Below are positions 1 through 11,500 of a DNA stretch of 64,000 nt, piece by piece. The stretch is taken from contig NZ_JAAIYO010000004.1 of NCBI RefSeq assembly GCF_014930455.1, positions 525,419 to 589,418 of the forward strand, written 5' to 3'. Source of the DNA: Corallococcus soli (lineage in GTDB: Bacteria; Myxococcota; Myxococcia; Myxococcales; Myxococcaceae). The notes below the pieces were generated by a model. It was not told the DNA's origin, searched no databases, and saw nothing but the letters and a program-made list of their open reading frames with translations. The first letter of the stretch is position 1. Each line of letters starts with the position of its first letter. The translations under genes and the position numbers were made by a program.

Positions 1-314
1 TCACGGGCGACGTGTGGCTCATCGCGGGCGGCAAGGGCAAGGGCGCGCCGTACGCGCCCATGGTGGAGGCGGGGCACGGGAAGGTGAAGGGCGTGCTCAC
101 CCTGGGCCAGGACGCGGATGCGCTGGCGCGGGCGTACGCCAACGAGGCCCCGGTGCACGCCTGCGGCACGCTGGACGCGGCGGTGGCGAAGGCGCGCGCG
201 CTCGCGGCGGCGGGGGACACGGTGCTCTTGTCCCCGGCGTGCGCGTCGTATGACCAGTTCAAGAACTTCGAGGACCGGGGCGACACGTTCAAGCGCCTCG
301 TCGGGGCGCTCTGA
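1..314 (+). CDS. murD: UDP-N-acetylmuramoylalanine--D-glutamate ligase, C-terminal fragment
   Basis: Only the last ~104 codons are present; the reading frame is open from the left edge. MurD adds D-glutamate to UDP-MurNAc-L-Ala in the cytoplasm, using ATP. The fragment carries the family's C-terminal Rossmann-like domain. An early IAGGKGKG segment and the closing LSPACASYDQFKNFEDRG block are hallmarks of MurD. It ends 5 bases before ftsW, consistent with one dcw operon. The N-terminal UDP-binding and ATP-binding domains lie outside the window. Identity is confident from the C-terminal block and the gene order. Confidence 0.93.
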   Translation, partial: TGDVWLIAGGKGKGAPYAPMVEAGHGKVKGVLTLGQDADALARAYANEAPVHACGTLDAAVAKARALAAAGDTVLLSPACASYDQFKNFEDRGDTFKRLVGAL

Positions 315-319
315 CCTCC

Positions 320-1483
320 ATGAAGACCTCTGCTCCGTCCGTTCCCGTGCGGTTCGACCCCATCCTGCTGTGCGCCGTGCTGGCGCTCGTCTCGCTGGGG
401 CTCGTGATGACGTACTCGGCCAGCGCGGTGCTCGCCCAGGACAAGCTGGGCGACAGCCTGTACTTCCTCAAGCGCCAGCTGGCGGCCGCGGGCCTGGGCA
501 TCGTGGCCATGGCGGTGATGATGAAGCTGGGCTGGCGGCGGCTGGCGCGGCTGGCGTACCCGCTGCTGCTGGCGGCCATCGTGCTGATGGTGCTGGTGGC
601 AATCCCGGGCATCGGCACCACGGCGGGCGGCGCGCGCCGGTGGATCCGCCTGCCGGGCTTCAGCCTCCAGCCCGCGGAGGTCGCCAAGTTCGCGTGGCTC
701 GTCTACCTGTCCTATTCGCTCGCGAAGAAGCGGGAGAAGGTGGCCACGTTCTCCATTGGCTTCCTGCCGCACCTGGCGCTGTGCGGCATCCTGGTGTTCC
801 TGTGCATGCTCCAGCCGGACTTCGGCAGCAGCGTGCTGCTGGTGTTCATGCTCTTCGTGCTGCTGTTCGCGGCGGGCACCAAGCTCAGCTACCTGGTGGG
901 GTCGCTGCTGCTCGCGCTGCCGCTGGCCTTCGTGGCCATCGCGACGAGCCCCTACCGCATGAAGCGCATCCTCGCGTTCCTGGACCCGTGGGCGCACCGG
1001 CATGATGTGGGCTACCAGGTGGCGGAGTCGCTGATGTCCATCGGCTCCGGCGGCATCACCGGCCTGGGCCTGGGCGACGGGCGGCAGAAGCTGTTCTTCC
1101 TGCCGGAGGCGCACACGGACTTCATCTTCTCCATCCTGGGGGAGGAGCTGGGCCTCATCGGCGTGGGGCTGCTCGTGTCCCTGTACGCCATCGTGCTCTG
1201 GCGCGGCATCCGCGCGAGCCTGGCGGCGGGGGAGACCTTCGGCACCTACCTGGGCCTGGGCATCAGCTCCATCATCGCGTTCCAGGCCACGGTGAACATG
1301 TGCGTGGCCATGGGCCTGCTGCCCACGAAGGGGCTGACGCTGCCGTTCGTGTCCTACGGCGGCTCGTCGCTGGTGGTGCTGATGGGGGCGGCGGGCGTGC
1401 TCCTGTCGTTGAGCGCGAACACGCAAGGGGCTTCAAGGCCGGTGCGGGCTGGTACGACGGACCTGCGGGAGGTGACGGCGTGA
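320..1483 (+). CDS. ftsW: FtsW, SEDS-family peptidoglycan glycosyltransferase of the divisome
   Basis: A 387-residue polytopic inner-membrane protein of the SEDS family, which polymerises lipid II into septal glycan with a partner class B PBP. About ten hydrophobic segments run from residue ~12 to ~375. The early TYSASAV motif, the central QPDFGSS motif and the late PFVSYGGSS motif are SEDS signatures. Its position between murD and murG is that of ftsW in dcw clusters, which favours FtsW over RodA. The stop codon overlaps the murG GTG start (GTGA), suggesting translational coupling. The short C-terminal tail after the last membrane segment is polar and unremarkable. Confidence 0.95.
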   Translation: MKTSAPSVPVRFDPILLCAVLALVSLGLVMTYSASAVLAQDKLGDSLYFLKRQLAAAGLGIVAMAVMMKLGWRRLARLAYPLLLAAIVLMVLVAIPGIGTTAGGARRWIRLPGFSLQPAEVAKFAWLVYLSYSLAKKREKVATFSIGFLPHLALCGILVFLCMLQPDFGSSVLLVFMLFVLLFAAGTKLSYLVGSLLLALPLAFVAIATSPYRMKRILAFLDPWAHRHDVGYQVAESLMSIGSGGITGLGLGDGRQKLFFLPEAHTDFIFSILGEELGLIGVGLLVSLYAIVLWRGIRASLAAGETFGTYLGLGISSIIAFQATVNMCVAMGLLPTKGLTLPFVSYGGSSLVVLMGAAGVLLSLSANTQGASRPVRAGTTDLREVTA

Positions 1484-2657
1484 AGGTGCTCATCGCGGGC
1501 GGCGGCACGGGCGGTCACCTGTTCCCGGGCATCGCGCTGGCGGAGGAAGTCGTCACGCGCCACCCGGACAACGAGGTCGTCTTCGTGGGCACCGAGCGGG
1601 GCCTGGAGGCCCGCGTCGTGCCGAAGGAGGGCTACCCGCTGGAGTTCGTGAAGGTGCAGGGCCTCAAGGGCAAGGGCCCCATCGGCCTGCTCAAGGGCCT
1701 CTGGGCGCTGCCCCTGGCGTTCCTCGCGTCGTTCCGCATCCTGTCGCGCCAGAAGCCGGACGTGGTGGTGGGCGTGGGCGGCTACGCGAGCGGCCCGGTG
1801 GTGCTGGCCGCGTGGATGATGGGGATCCCCACCGCCATCCAGGAGCAGAACGCGCTGCCCGGCCTCACCAACAAGATATTGGGCCGCATCGTGAAGGTCG
1901 TCTTCACCGCCTTCGAGGAAGCGAGAGCGTTCTTCCCGGAGGCCAAGGTGCAGATGATTGGCAACCCCATCCGCAAGAAGCTGATGGACAACTACCTGCG
2001 CAGCAGCGCGGCGCACGAGAAGTTCTCCGTCCTCGTCTTCGGCGGCAGCCTGGGCGCGCGCGGCCTCAACAACCGCATGCTGGACGCGCTGGATTCGCTG
2101 GGCGACCTGAAGGACCAGGTCTCCATCGTCCACCAGACGGGCAAGAACGACCTGGAGACGGTGAAGAAGGGCTACGCGGACAAGGGCTTCGGCGCGCAGG
2201 CCACGGTGGTGGAGTTCATCGACGACATGTCCTCCGCCTACGCCCAGGCGGACCTGGTCATCTGCCGCGCGGGCGCGACGTCGCTGGCGGAGCTGACGGT
2301 GTGCAAGAAGGCCAGCATCCTGGTGCCCTTCCCGCACGCGACGGACAACCACCAGGAGGTGAACGCCCGGGCGCTGGTGGACGCGGGCGCGGCGCTGATG
2401 TTCCGCGAGTCGGAGCTCACCGGACAGCTGCTGGCGCAGACGCTGCGCGGGCTGATGATGGACCCGGCGAAGCTCAAGCAGATGGCGAAGAAGGCCGGCA
2501 TCCTGGGCCGGCCCGCCGCCGCGAAGGAGCTGGCGGACGTGTGCGCGGACCTGACGACGCAGGCCTGGGGCTTCCAGGGCCGCGACCGCGGGCCGAAGGA
2601 GCCGTCCAAGGCGTTGAAGGACCCGAAGGATTCGAAGAAGGCACCCGGGAGCAAGGC

Positions 2658-2661
<4 letters not shown>
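1480..2661 (+). CDS. murG: MurG, UDP-GlcNAc:lipid I N-acetylglucosaminyltransferase
   Basis: Converts lipid I to lipid II at the cytoplasmic face of the inner membrane. The chosen GTG start overlaps the ftsW stop by 4 bases and puts the glycine-rich loop [11 protein letters not shown] at residue ~7, as in the family. An upstream extension in the same frame exists but is only the antiparallel reading of ftsW. Further GT-B hallmarks are [10 protein letters not shown] (~85-95), the [10 protein letters not shown] loop (~187-196) and the donor-site segment [12 protein letters not shown] (~263-274). The protein has 393 residues; the last ~35, rich in Lys, Pro and Ser, extend beyond the usual end (~360). 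The stop overlaps murC (ATGA). Confidence 0.95.
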
Positions 2662-4079
<1,418 letters not shown>

Positions 4080-4082
4080 GGG

Positions 4083-5011
4083 ATGGAGGCGGGGGTCGTC
4101 ACACCGCTCGCGGCGCGCGTGGCGCGGCTGCCGGGCCTGGACGTGAAGCCGGGCGAGCCCCTGGCGCCGCTCATCAGCGTGCGCGTGGGCGGCCCGGCCG
4201 AGGCCCTGGTGCGCCCCCGCTCGGCGGACGCGCTGGTGGACCTGCTGCGCTTCGCCCGGGACGAGGGCGTCCCCGTCACGGTCCTGGGCGGCGGCGCCAA
4301 CACCCTGGTGGGCGACGGCGGCGTGCCCGGCATCACCCTCAAGCTGCCCGCGGACGTCTTCCCGGAGGCGCTCGACGTCGGCCCGGCCGAGGGGCGGGTG
4401 ACGCTGGGGGCGGGCGCGGCCATCGCCCGGCTGGTCAACGTGATGCGGGGGCAGGGGCTGGTGGGCGCGGAGTTCCTCGCGGGCATCCCCGGCACCCTGG
4501 GCGGCGCGGTGACGATGAACGCGGGCACCAAGAACGGCGAGTGCTTCCGGGTGGTGGAGGCGATTGAAGTCGCCACGGCGGACGGGGTGGGGTGGTGGAC
4601 GAAAGCGCAGGTGCCCCACACCTACCGTCACGCCACGCTGCCGCCTGGAGGTATCGTCACGCGCGTGCGCTTCGTGCTTCCCAAGGGTGACGTCGTGGCC
4701 AGCAAGGCGGCGATGGACGCGGACCTGGGCTACAGGAAGCGCACGCAGCCCTTGAGTCAGCCCAACTTCGGCAGCGTGTTCACCAACCCGCCGGGCGACC
4801 ACGCCGGGCGGCTGATTGAACTCGTGGGCCTGAAGGGGCACACCCTGGGACGCGCGCAGGTGTCCACCCTGCACGCCAATTGGATCGTCAACCTGGGCGG
4901 CGCGGCCGCTCGCGACGTGCGGGGCCTCATCACCCTGATGCAGCAGCGGGTGCTGGAGGCCTCGGGCGTTTCCATGCAACCCGAAGTCAAGTTCGTCGGA
5001 GCGTTCCTTCC

Positions 5012-5015
<4 letters not shown>
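4083..5015 (+). CDS. murB: MurB, UDP-N-acetylenolpyruvoylglucosamine reductase
   Basis: FAD- and NADPH-dependent reduction of UDP-GlcNAc-enolpyruvate to UDP-MurNAc. 310 residues. The FAD_binding_4 fold is marked by VRVGGPAEALVRPR (~36-49), the VLGGGANTLVGDGG loop (~67-80) and GAEFLAGIPGTLGGAV (~127-142). The later NFGSVFTNPPGDHAGRLIE segment supplies the catalytic Ser and the substrate-binding region. The length and lack of a long C-terminal insertion fit the shorter type of MurB. It sits between murC and ddl, overlapping the ddl start by 4 bases, as in many dcw clusters. Confidence 0.95.
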
Positions 5016-5968
<953 letters not shown>

Positions 5969-6102
5969 GCCGGACTGCGTTGTCTCCTGGAGTTCCGGCC
6001 CCTTGGCGGGCCGGCGTGTCCCTCCGGACCGCTACAGCGACGTGCCTGTAGCCAAAAACTGGCGTCAAGCGGTGTCCGCACGCAGCATGCGCATCCCTCC
6101 CC

Positions 6103-6960
6103 ATGGCCTTCGGTAAGAACAAGAAACGCCGGCACCTGGACACCGCATCGCGCAACACCGCGGTGAAGGGCGCCGTGCGCTCGCATGGGCCCCGGGTGGC
6201 GAAGGCGCTGGGGCTGACGGTGGCGACGGCCGCGTTGGTGTGGGGTGGCATCGAGCTGCGCGCCTGGGCGCGGGTGTCTCCGCACTTCGCGCTGGAGTCC
6301 GTGACGTTCACCGGGCTGGAGCGGGCCTCGCGCCCGGAGCTCTTGAAGCTGTCGGGGCTGGCGGCGGGGCAGAACCTGTGGTCGCTGGAGCCGGCGGCGC
6401 TGGCGAAGGCCATGGGGCAGCACCCGTGGGTGCGCACGGTGGAGGTGACGCGGCGGTTTCCGCGCGGGGTGTCGGTGGAGGTGTTGGAGCACGCGCCCGC
6501 GGCGCTGGCGGTGCTGGGCGACCTGTACGTGCTGGACGAGGAGGGCGAGCCCTTCAAGCGCGTCACCCCGGGGGACGGGCTGGACCTGCCGCTCGTCACG
6601 GGGCTGGAGCGCGATGCCTACGTCGCGGACGCGGACGCGGTGCGTGCGCGCTTCCGGGAAGCTTTGGATGTAACCCGTGCTTATGCGCGGTTGTTGCCGG
6701 GGAGATCGGAGCGGTTGTCCGAGGTGCGCCTGGAGAACAGCGGGCTTGCGCTGGTGACGGCGACGGGGCAGGAGGTGCGCCTCGGCGCGGGCGATACGGA
6801 AGTCAAGCTCCAGCGGCTGGCGCGCGTTCGTCGCGAGCTCAGCACAAGGGGGCTTGCAGCCGCGATCATTCGCCTGGATAACCGTGCCCGACCGGGTTGG
6901 GTGGCGGTGAGGCTTTCGAGCGGGTCCGACTCCGAGAGGAGCGGGGGCTCGACGCAGTGA
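6103..6960 (+). CDS. ftsQ: FtsQ/DivIB-type divisome protein with POTRA domain
   Basis: 285 residues with a basic N-terminal cytoplasmic tail, one membrane anchor at ~32-52 (about 20 hydrophobic residues ending WGGIELRAW), then a POTRA-like domain beginning SPHFALESVTFTGLERASRPELLKLSGL (split around residues 60-87). The remainder is the FtsQ beta domain, which in the family contacts FtsB/FtsL in the periplasm. The sequence is poorly conserved in general, so the call rests on topology, the POTRA motif and the place between ddl and ftsA. The C-terminal ~20 residues are Ser/Gly rich and probably disordered. Codon choice around 6660-6720 is slightly less GC-biased than in neighbouring genes. Confidence 0.9.
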   Translation: MAFGKNKKRRHLDTASRNTAVKGAVRSHGPRVAKALGLTVATAALVWGGIELRAWARVSPHFALESVTFTGLERASRPELLKLSGLAAGQNLWSLEPAALAKAMGQHPWVRTVEVTRRFPRGVSVEVLEHAPAALAVLGDLYVLDEEGEPFKRVTPGDGLDLPLVTGLERDAYVADADAVRARFREALDVTRAYARLLPGRSERLSEVRLENSGLALVTATGQEVRLGAGDTEVKLQRLARVRRELSTRGLAAAIIRLDNRARPGWVAVRLSSGSDSERSGGSTQ

Positions 6961-7001
6961 GGATGCTTCCTTCACGAGAGTGAGGGGGCCTGGGAGGTTT
7001 C

Positions 7002-8237
7002 ATGGCGAAGCAGAAGTCGGGGGAGATCATCGTCGGCCTCGACATCGGCACGACGAAGATCTGCGCCATCGTCGGCGAGCTGACCGATAGCGGGATCGAC
7101 ATCATCGGCATCGGCACGCATCCGTCGAAGGGATTGCGCAAGGGCGTCGTGGTGAACATCGAGGCCACGGTGTCGTCCATCCGGCGCGCCGTGGAGGAAG
7201 CCGAATTGATGGCCGGGGCGGAGATCTCCCACGTCTACACGGGGATCGCCGGCGGCCACATCAAGGGCTTCAACTCCCAGGGCATCGTCGCGGTGAAGGA
7301 CAAGGAGGTCCGCGAGGCGGACATCGCGCGCGTCATCGACGCGGCGAAGGCGGTGGCCATCCCCCTGGACCGGGAGGTCATCCACGTCCTGCCCCAGGAG
7401 TTCATCATCGACGACCAGGGCGGCATCAAGGAGCCCCTGGGCATGGCCGGCGTGCGCCTGGAGGCCAAGGTGCACATCGTCACGGGCGCCGTCTCCAGCG
7501 CGCAGAACATCGTCAAGTGCGCGAACCGCACGGGCCTGAACGTCTCCGACATCGTGCTGCAGCCGCTGGCGTCCGCGGAGGCGGTGCTGAGCGAGGACGA
7601 GAAGGAGCTGGGCGTGTGCCTCGTCGACATCGGCGGCGGCACCACGGACATCGCCATCTTCTCCGGCGGCTCCATCGTCCACACGGCCGTCATCGCCCTG
7701 GGCGGCAACAACCTGACGAGCGACATCGCCATCGGCCTGCGCACCCCCGCGCACGAGGCCGAGCGCATCAAGCAGAAGTACGGCTGCGCGCTCGCGTCCA
7801 TGATCAACAAGGACGAGACGATTGAAGTGCCCAGCGTGGGCGGCCGTCAGCCGCGCGTCCTGGGCCGGCAGATCCTCTCGGAGATCCTGGAGCCGCGCGT
7901 GGAGGAGATCTTCCAGCTCGTGCACCGCGAAATCCAGAAGTGCGGCTACGAGGACCTGCTCGCGTCCGGCATCGTCATCACGGGCGGCTCCACGCTGCTG
8001 GCGGGCATGCCGGAGCTGGCCGAAGAGGTGCTGGGCCTGCCGGTGCGCCGGGGCATGCCGCGCGGCATTGGCGGCCTGGTGGACGTGGTGAAGAGCCCCA
8101 TGTACGCCACGGGCGTGGGCTTGGTGGTCTACGGCGCCAAGCACATGGACCGGCGCATGTTCCGCATCCGCGAGGACGGCAACGTCTACAAGAAGGTGAA
8201 GGGCCGGATGCGCGAGTGGCTGGAAGAGATCTTCTAG
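7002..8237 (+). CDS. ftsA: FtsA, actin-like membrane tether of FtsZ
   Basis: 411 residues. A strong ribosome site (GGGAGG, 7 bases before the ATG) sets the start. Actin-ATPase signatures are the PHOSPHATE-1 motif VGLDIGTTKICAIVGE (~9-24), the DIGGGTTDIAIFSGG PHOSPHATE-2 block (~209-223) and the late GIVITGGSTLLAGMPEL adenosine motif. The SHS2/1C domain lies around residues 80-165. The C-terminus RMREWLEEIF is the amphipathic membrane-targeting helix that in FtsA anchors FtsZ. It is followed by a terminator-like hairpin and the giant surface gene, not by ftsZ as in most dcw clusters. Confidence 0.97.
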   Translation: MAKQKSGEIIVGLDIGTTKICAIVGELTDSGIDIIGIGTHPSKGLRKGVVVNIEATVSSIRRAVEEAELMAGAEISHVYTGIAGGHIKGFNSQGIVAVKDKEVREADIARVIDAAKAVAIPLDREVIHVLPQEFIIDDQGGIKEPLGMAGVRLEAKVHIVTGAVSSAQNIVKCANRTGLNVSDIVLQPLASAEAVLSEDEKELGVCLVDIGGGTTDIAIFSGGSIVHTAVIALGGNNLTSDIAIGLRTPAHEAERIKQKYGCALASMINKDETIEVPSVGGRQPRVLGRQILSEILEPRVEEIFQLVHREIQKCGYEDLLASGIVITGGSTLLAGMPELAEEVLGLPVRRGMPRGIGGLVDVVKSPMYATGVGLVVYGAKHMDRRMFRIREDGNVYKKVKGRMREWLEEIF

Positions 8238-8265
8238 CAACACCCGGCGTGATGCCGCGCTGAGT

Positions 8266-8290
8266 CAGGGCTCCCTTCGGGGGGCCCTTT
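8266..8290 (+). terminator. Candidate intrinsic terminator after ftsA
   Basis: An 8-bp stem GGGCTCCC/GGGGGCCC (one G-U pair) with a TTCG loop, followed by TTTC, begins ~30 bases after the ftsA stop. The U-tract is short, so efficiency is uncertain. It would separate the dcw transcript from the downstream surface-protein gene. Confidence 0.55.
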
Positions 8291-8321
8291 CGCGTTTCAG
8301 GGGGACGTGCCGGGTAGGGCG

Positions 8322-8350
8322 GACGCGTCAACGGCGCACGCTGACGCGTC
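8322..8350. promoter_or_regulatory. Paired palindromic octamers GACGCGTC upstream of the giant gene
   Basis: GACGCGTC, itself a perfect palindrome, occurs at 8322-8329 and again at 8343-8350, 21 bp apart (two helical turns). Together with one flanking base each they form a 9-bp inverted repeat (GACGCGTCA ... TGACGCGTC) with an 11-bp spacer. This geometry suits two dimers of a DNA-binding protein. No regulator is identified. Confidence 0.4.
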
Positions 8351-8370
8351 AGGAAGAGACGCAGTGGGTT

Positions 8371-8385
8371 TTCCAGAATCTGGAA
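8371..8385. promoter_or_regulatory. 15-bp near-perfect palindrome TTCCAGA-A-TCTGGAA
   Basis: Arms TTCCAGA and TCTGGAA are exact reverse complements around one central A. The half-site AATCTGGA is repeated directly just downstream (to 8392). It lies ~165 bp before the start of the giant gene and could be an operator. The rest of the 311-base gap (8238-8548) shows no gene. Confidence 0.4.
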
Positions 8386-8548
8386 TCTGGATCCGCCTTC
8401 CGGACGCTGCTCGTAAGGATGCTGGGCAAGCCGCGCAAGTCCCTGGATTTGATGGGAATGAAAATCCGACAGAGGATGGCGCCCGGCTTGCTAGGGGGGC
8501 TTCTGGCCCCCCGGAACCATTCCGCTGTTCCTGTGAGCCCCTGACCTT

Positions 8549-11500
8549 ATGACTCCACAAAAGACTTCGCGGTTGCTGACGCCCCTGACGGGAGCTCGCC
8601 GATCCGCCGCAGGCCTCCTGGCCCTGCTGTGCGCCGTGTTCATGGCGTCCCCGGCGATGGCCGAACCGGACACCTTTGGCCTGGGCAATGGGACCGACGG
8701 TGCGCTGAACGTCACCACGGCCAATCAGGTCGTCAATACGTACACGCGGTTGAACGCCAACGCGGGCGTGGGCACCACCAGCCTGACGGTGACGGACACG
8801 GCGGGGTTCGGGGCGGACGACCTGGTGATGGTGTTCCAGTCCACCGGTTACACGGAAGCGGTGACGTCCGGTGCTCCGGGACCGTTCAACTTCGCGTCCA
8901 ACGCGGTGGGCAACTGGCAGTTCGTGCGCGTGTCGCAGGTGGTTGACGACACGCAGCTGGTGCTGGCCTCCGCGCTCACGGCGTCCTTCACGGGCGGCGA
9001 CGCGAATCTCGATGCCATCCGCTCCTCGGCGCAGGTCATCCGGGTGCCCGAGTACACGTCGGTGACCATCAACCCGGGGGCCAGCATCGCCGCGAAGGCC
9101 TGGTCCAACGACGTTGACCACACGGACAACCTGGGCGGCATCGTGGTGTTCCTCGCCACCGGGACGGTGACGAACAACGGCGCCATCACCGCCAGCGGCG
9201 CGGGCTTCCGCGGCGGCGAGTACTTCAACGGCAGTGGTGATGACTGCTCGGGGCTTGACGAAGAGTGGGAGGGCGGCGCGATCAAGGGCGAGGGTGTGGT
9301 GCCCGGTCGCTTCAAGGTGCCTGAGTCGTTCCCCGTCGCCGAGGGGACCGCGGGCCGGGGCAACATCCTCCACGCGGGTGGCGGCGGCGTGTGCCACAAC
9401 TCCGGTGGTGGTGGTGGTGGCAACGGTGGCGCGGGCGGTATCGGCGGCCGGACCTGGACGGGTGATGAGCCTACGCCCTCGCGTCCGGTGGGTGGCCTGG
9501 GCGGCGGGCAGATGACGTTCAGCCCCGCGACGCGCCTCCTGTTCGGCGGCGGCGGTGGCTCCGGTCACGGCAACGATGGCGCCGGTGGTGGCGGTGGCAA
9601 CGCGGGTGGCATCGTCTTCGTGCGCGGTGCGGCGCTGGCGGGCTCGGGCAACATCACGGCGGACGGCCTGAATGGCGTGGCCTCGCAGAACGACGCGGCG
9701 GGCGGCGGCGGCGCGGGTGGCACCATTTCGCTGAAGTTCGACGGCGCGCTGTCCTGCAACGGCACGGGCCGTCTCTCCGCGAGCGGTGGCTCTGGCGGTA
9801 ACAGCGTCTTCGAGACGCCGCATGGAACTGGCGGCGGTGGTGGTGGCGGCAACATCCTTCTTCAGGGGACGACCCTTTCCTGCGTCACGTCCGTCGCGCG
9901 CGGTGAGGCCGGGACCCAGGGCACTCCGAGCGCCCCTGACGGTGCGACGTACGGCGCGGCCCCCGGCAACCCGGGCGTCATCAACCTGCCGCCCACCGTC
10001 ACGACGCCGGCCAACGGCTCGTCGACGAGCAACACCACCCCCGCCATCACCGGTACCACGCCGGGCGGCGGCAACCAGACCGTCAACATCTACGTGGATG
10101 GCGCGCTGGTGGGCACGACGACGTCCGACGCGGCGGGCAACTACACCTTCACGCCGCCGGTCCTGAGCCCCGGCCCCCACACCGTGTACGCGGTCTCGGT
10201 GACGGCGGGCATCACGAGCCCCCAGAGCAACACCAACACCTTCACGGTGACGGGTGTCACCACGGTGCCGACGGTGGCCATCACCGCGCCGGCCAACGGC
10301 TCCACGACGACGAACCCGAACGTGACGGTGACGGGCACCTCCGCGAACGCGACGAGCGTGACGGTCACCTTCCAGGGCACCAACTACGGTCCCTTCGCCG
10401 TGGATGCTTCTGGCAACTGGAGCGGAGCGCTCCCGGGCCCGCTGGCCAATGGCACGTACACCGTGACGGCCACGTCGACGGACGGGACGAACACGAGCAC
10501 GGCCGCGACCTCCACCTTCACGGTGAACGGGACTCTGCCGACGGTGGCCATCACCACGCCGGCCAACGGCACGACGATCAACACCCCCAACGTGACGGTG
10601 ACGGGGACGTCCACGGGCGCGTCCTTCGTGACGCTGAGCTTCGACAACACCAGCTACGGCCCCATCCCGGTGGATGCGGCGGGCAACTGGAGCTACGCGC
10701 TGCCGGGCCCCCTGACGGATGGCTCGTACTCCGTGACGGTCGTGTCCGTGGACACGGCGGGCAACACCAGCACCCCCGCGACCTCCACCTTCACTCTGGA
10801 CGCGACGGCGCCGACGGTGGCCATCAGCACGCCGGCCAATGGCTCGACGGTTGGAACCTCCACGGTGACGGTCGTGGGCACGTCCACGGGCGCGACGTCC
10901 GTGACGGTGACCTTCCAGGGCACCAACTATGGCCCCATCCCGGTGGATGCCTCCGGCAACTGGAGCCAGGCGCTGCCCGGCCCCCTGGCGGCCGGCTCGT
11001 ACACCGTGACCGCGGTGTCCACGGACGCGGCGGGCAACACCAGCACGACCGCGACCTCCACCTTCACGGTGGCTGAGGCCACGACACCGACGGTGGCCAT
11101 TACCACCCCGGTCAACAACACCTCCGTGGGGACCAGCACGGTGACGGTCACCGGTACGTCCACGAACGCGACGTCCGTGACGCTGAGCTTCGATAGCGCC
11201 AGCTACGGCCCCGTCGCGGTGGATGCGGCGGGCAACTGGAGCTACACGCTGCCGGGTCCCCTGGATGAGGACACGTACACCGTGACGGCCGTGTCCGTGA
11301 ACGGTGCGGGGACCCCCAGCGCCCCCGCGACCTCCACCTTCACGGTGGACCTGACGGCGCCCACGGTGGCCATCAGCACGCCGGTGGACGGCGCGGTGCT
11401 CAACAGCAGCACGGTGACGGTGACGGGCACGTCCACGGGGGCGACGTCCGTGACGCTCACCTACGGCTCCACGACCTACAGTTCCATCCCGGTGGATGCT

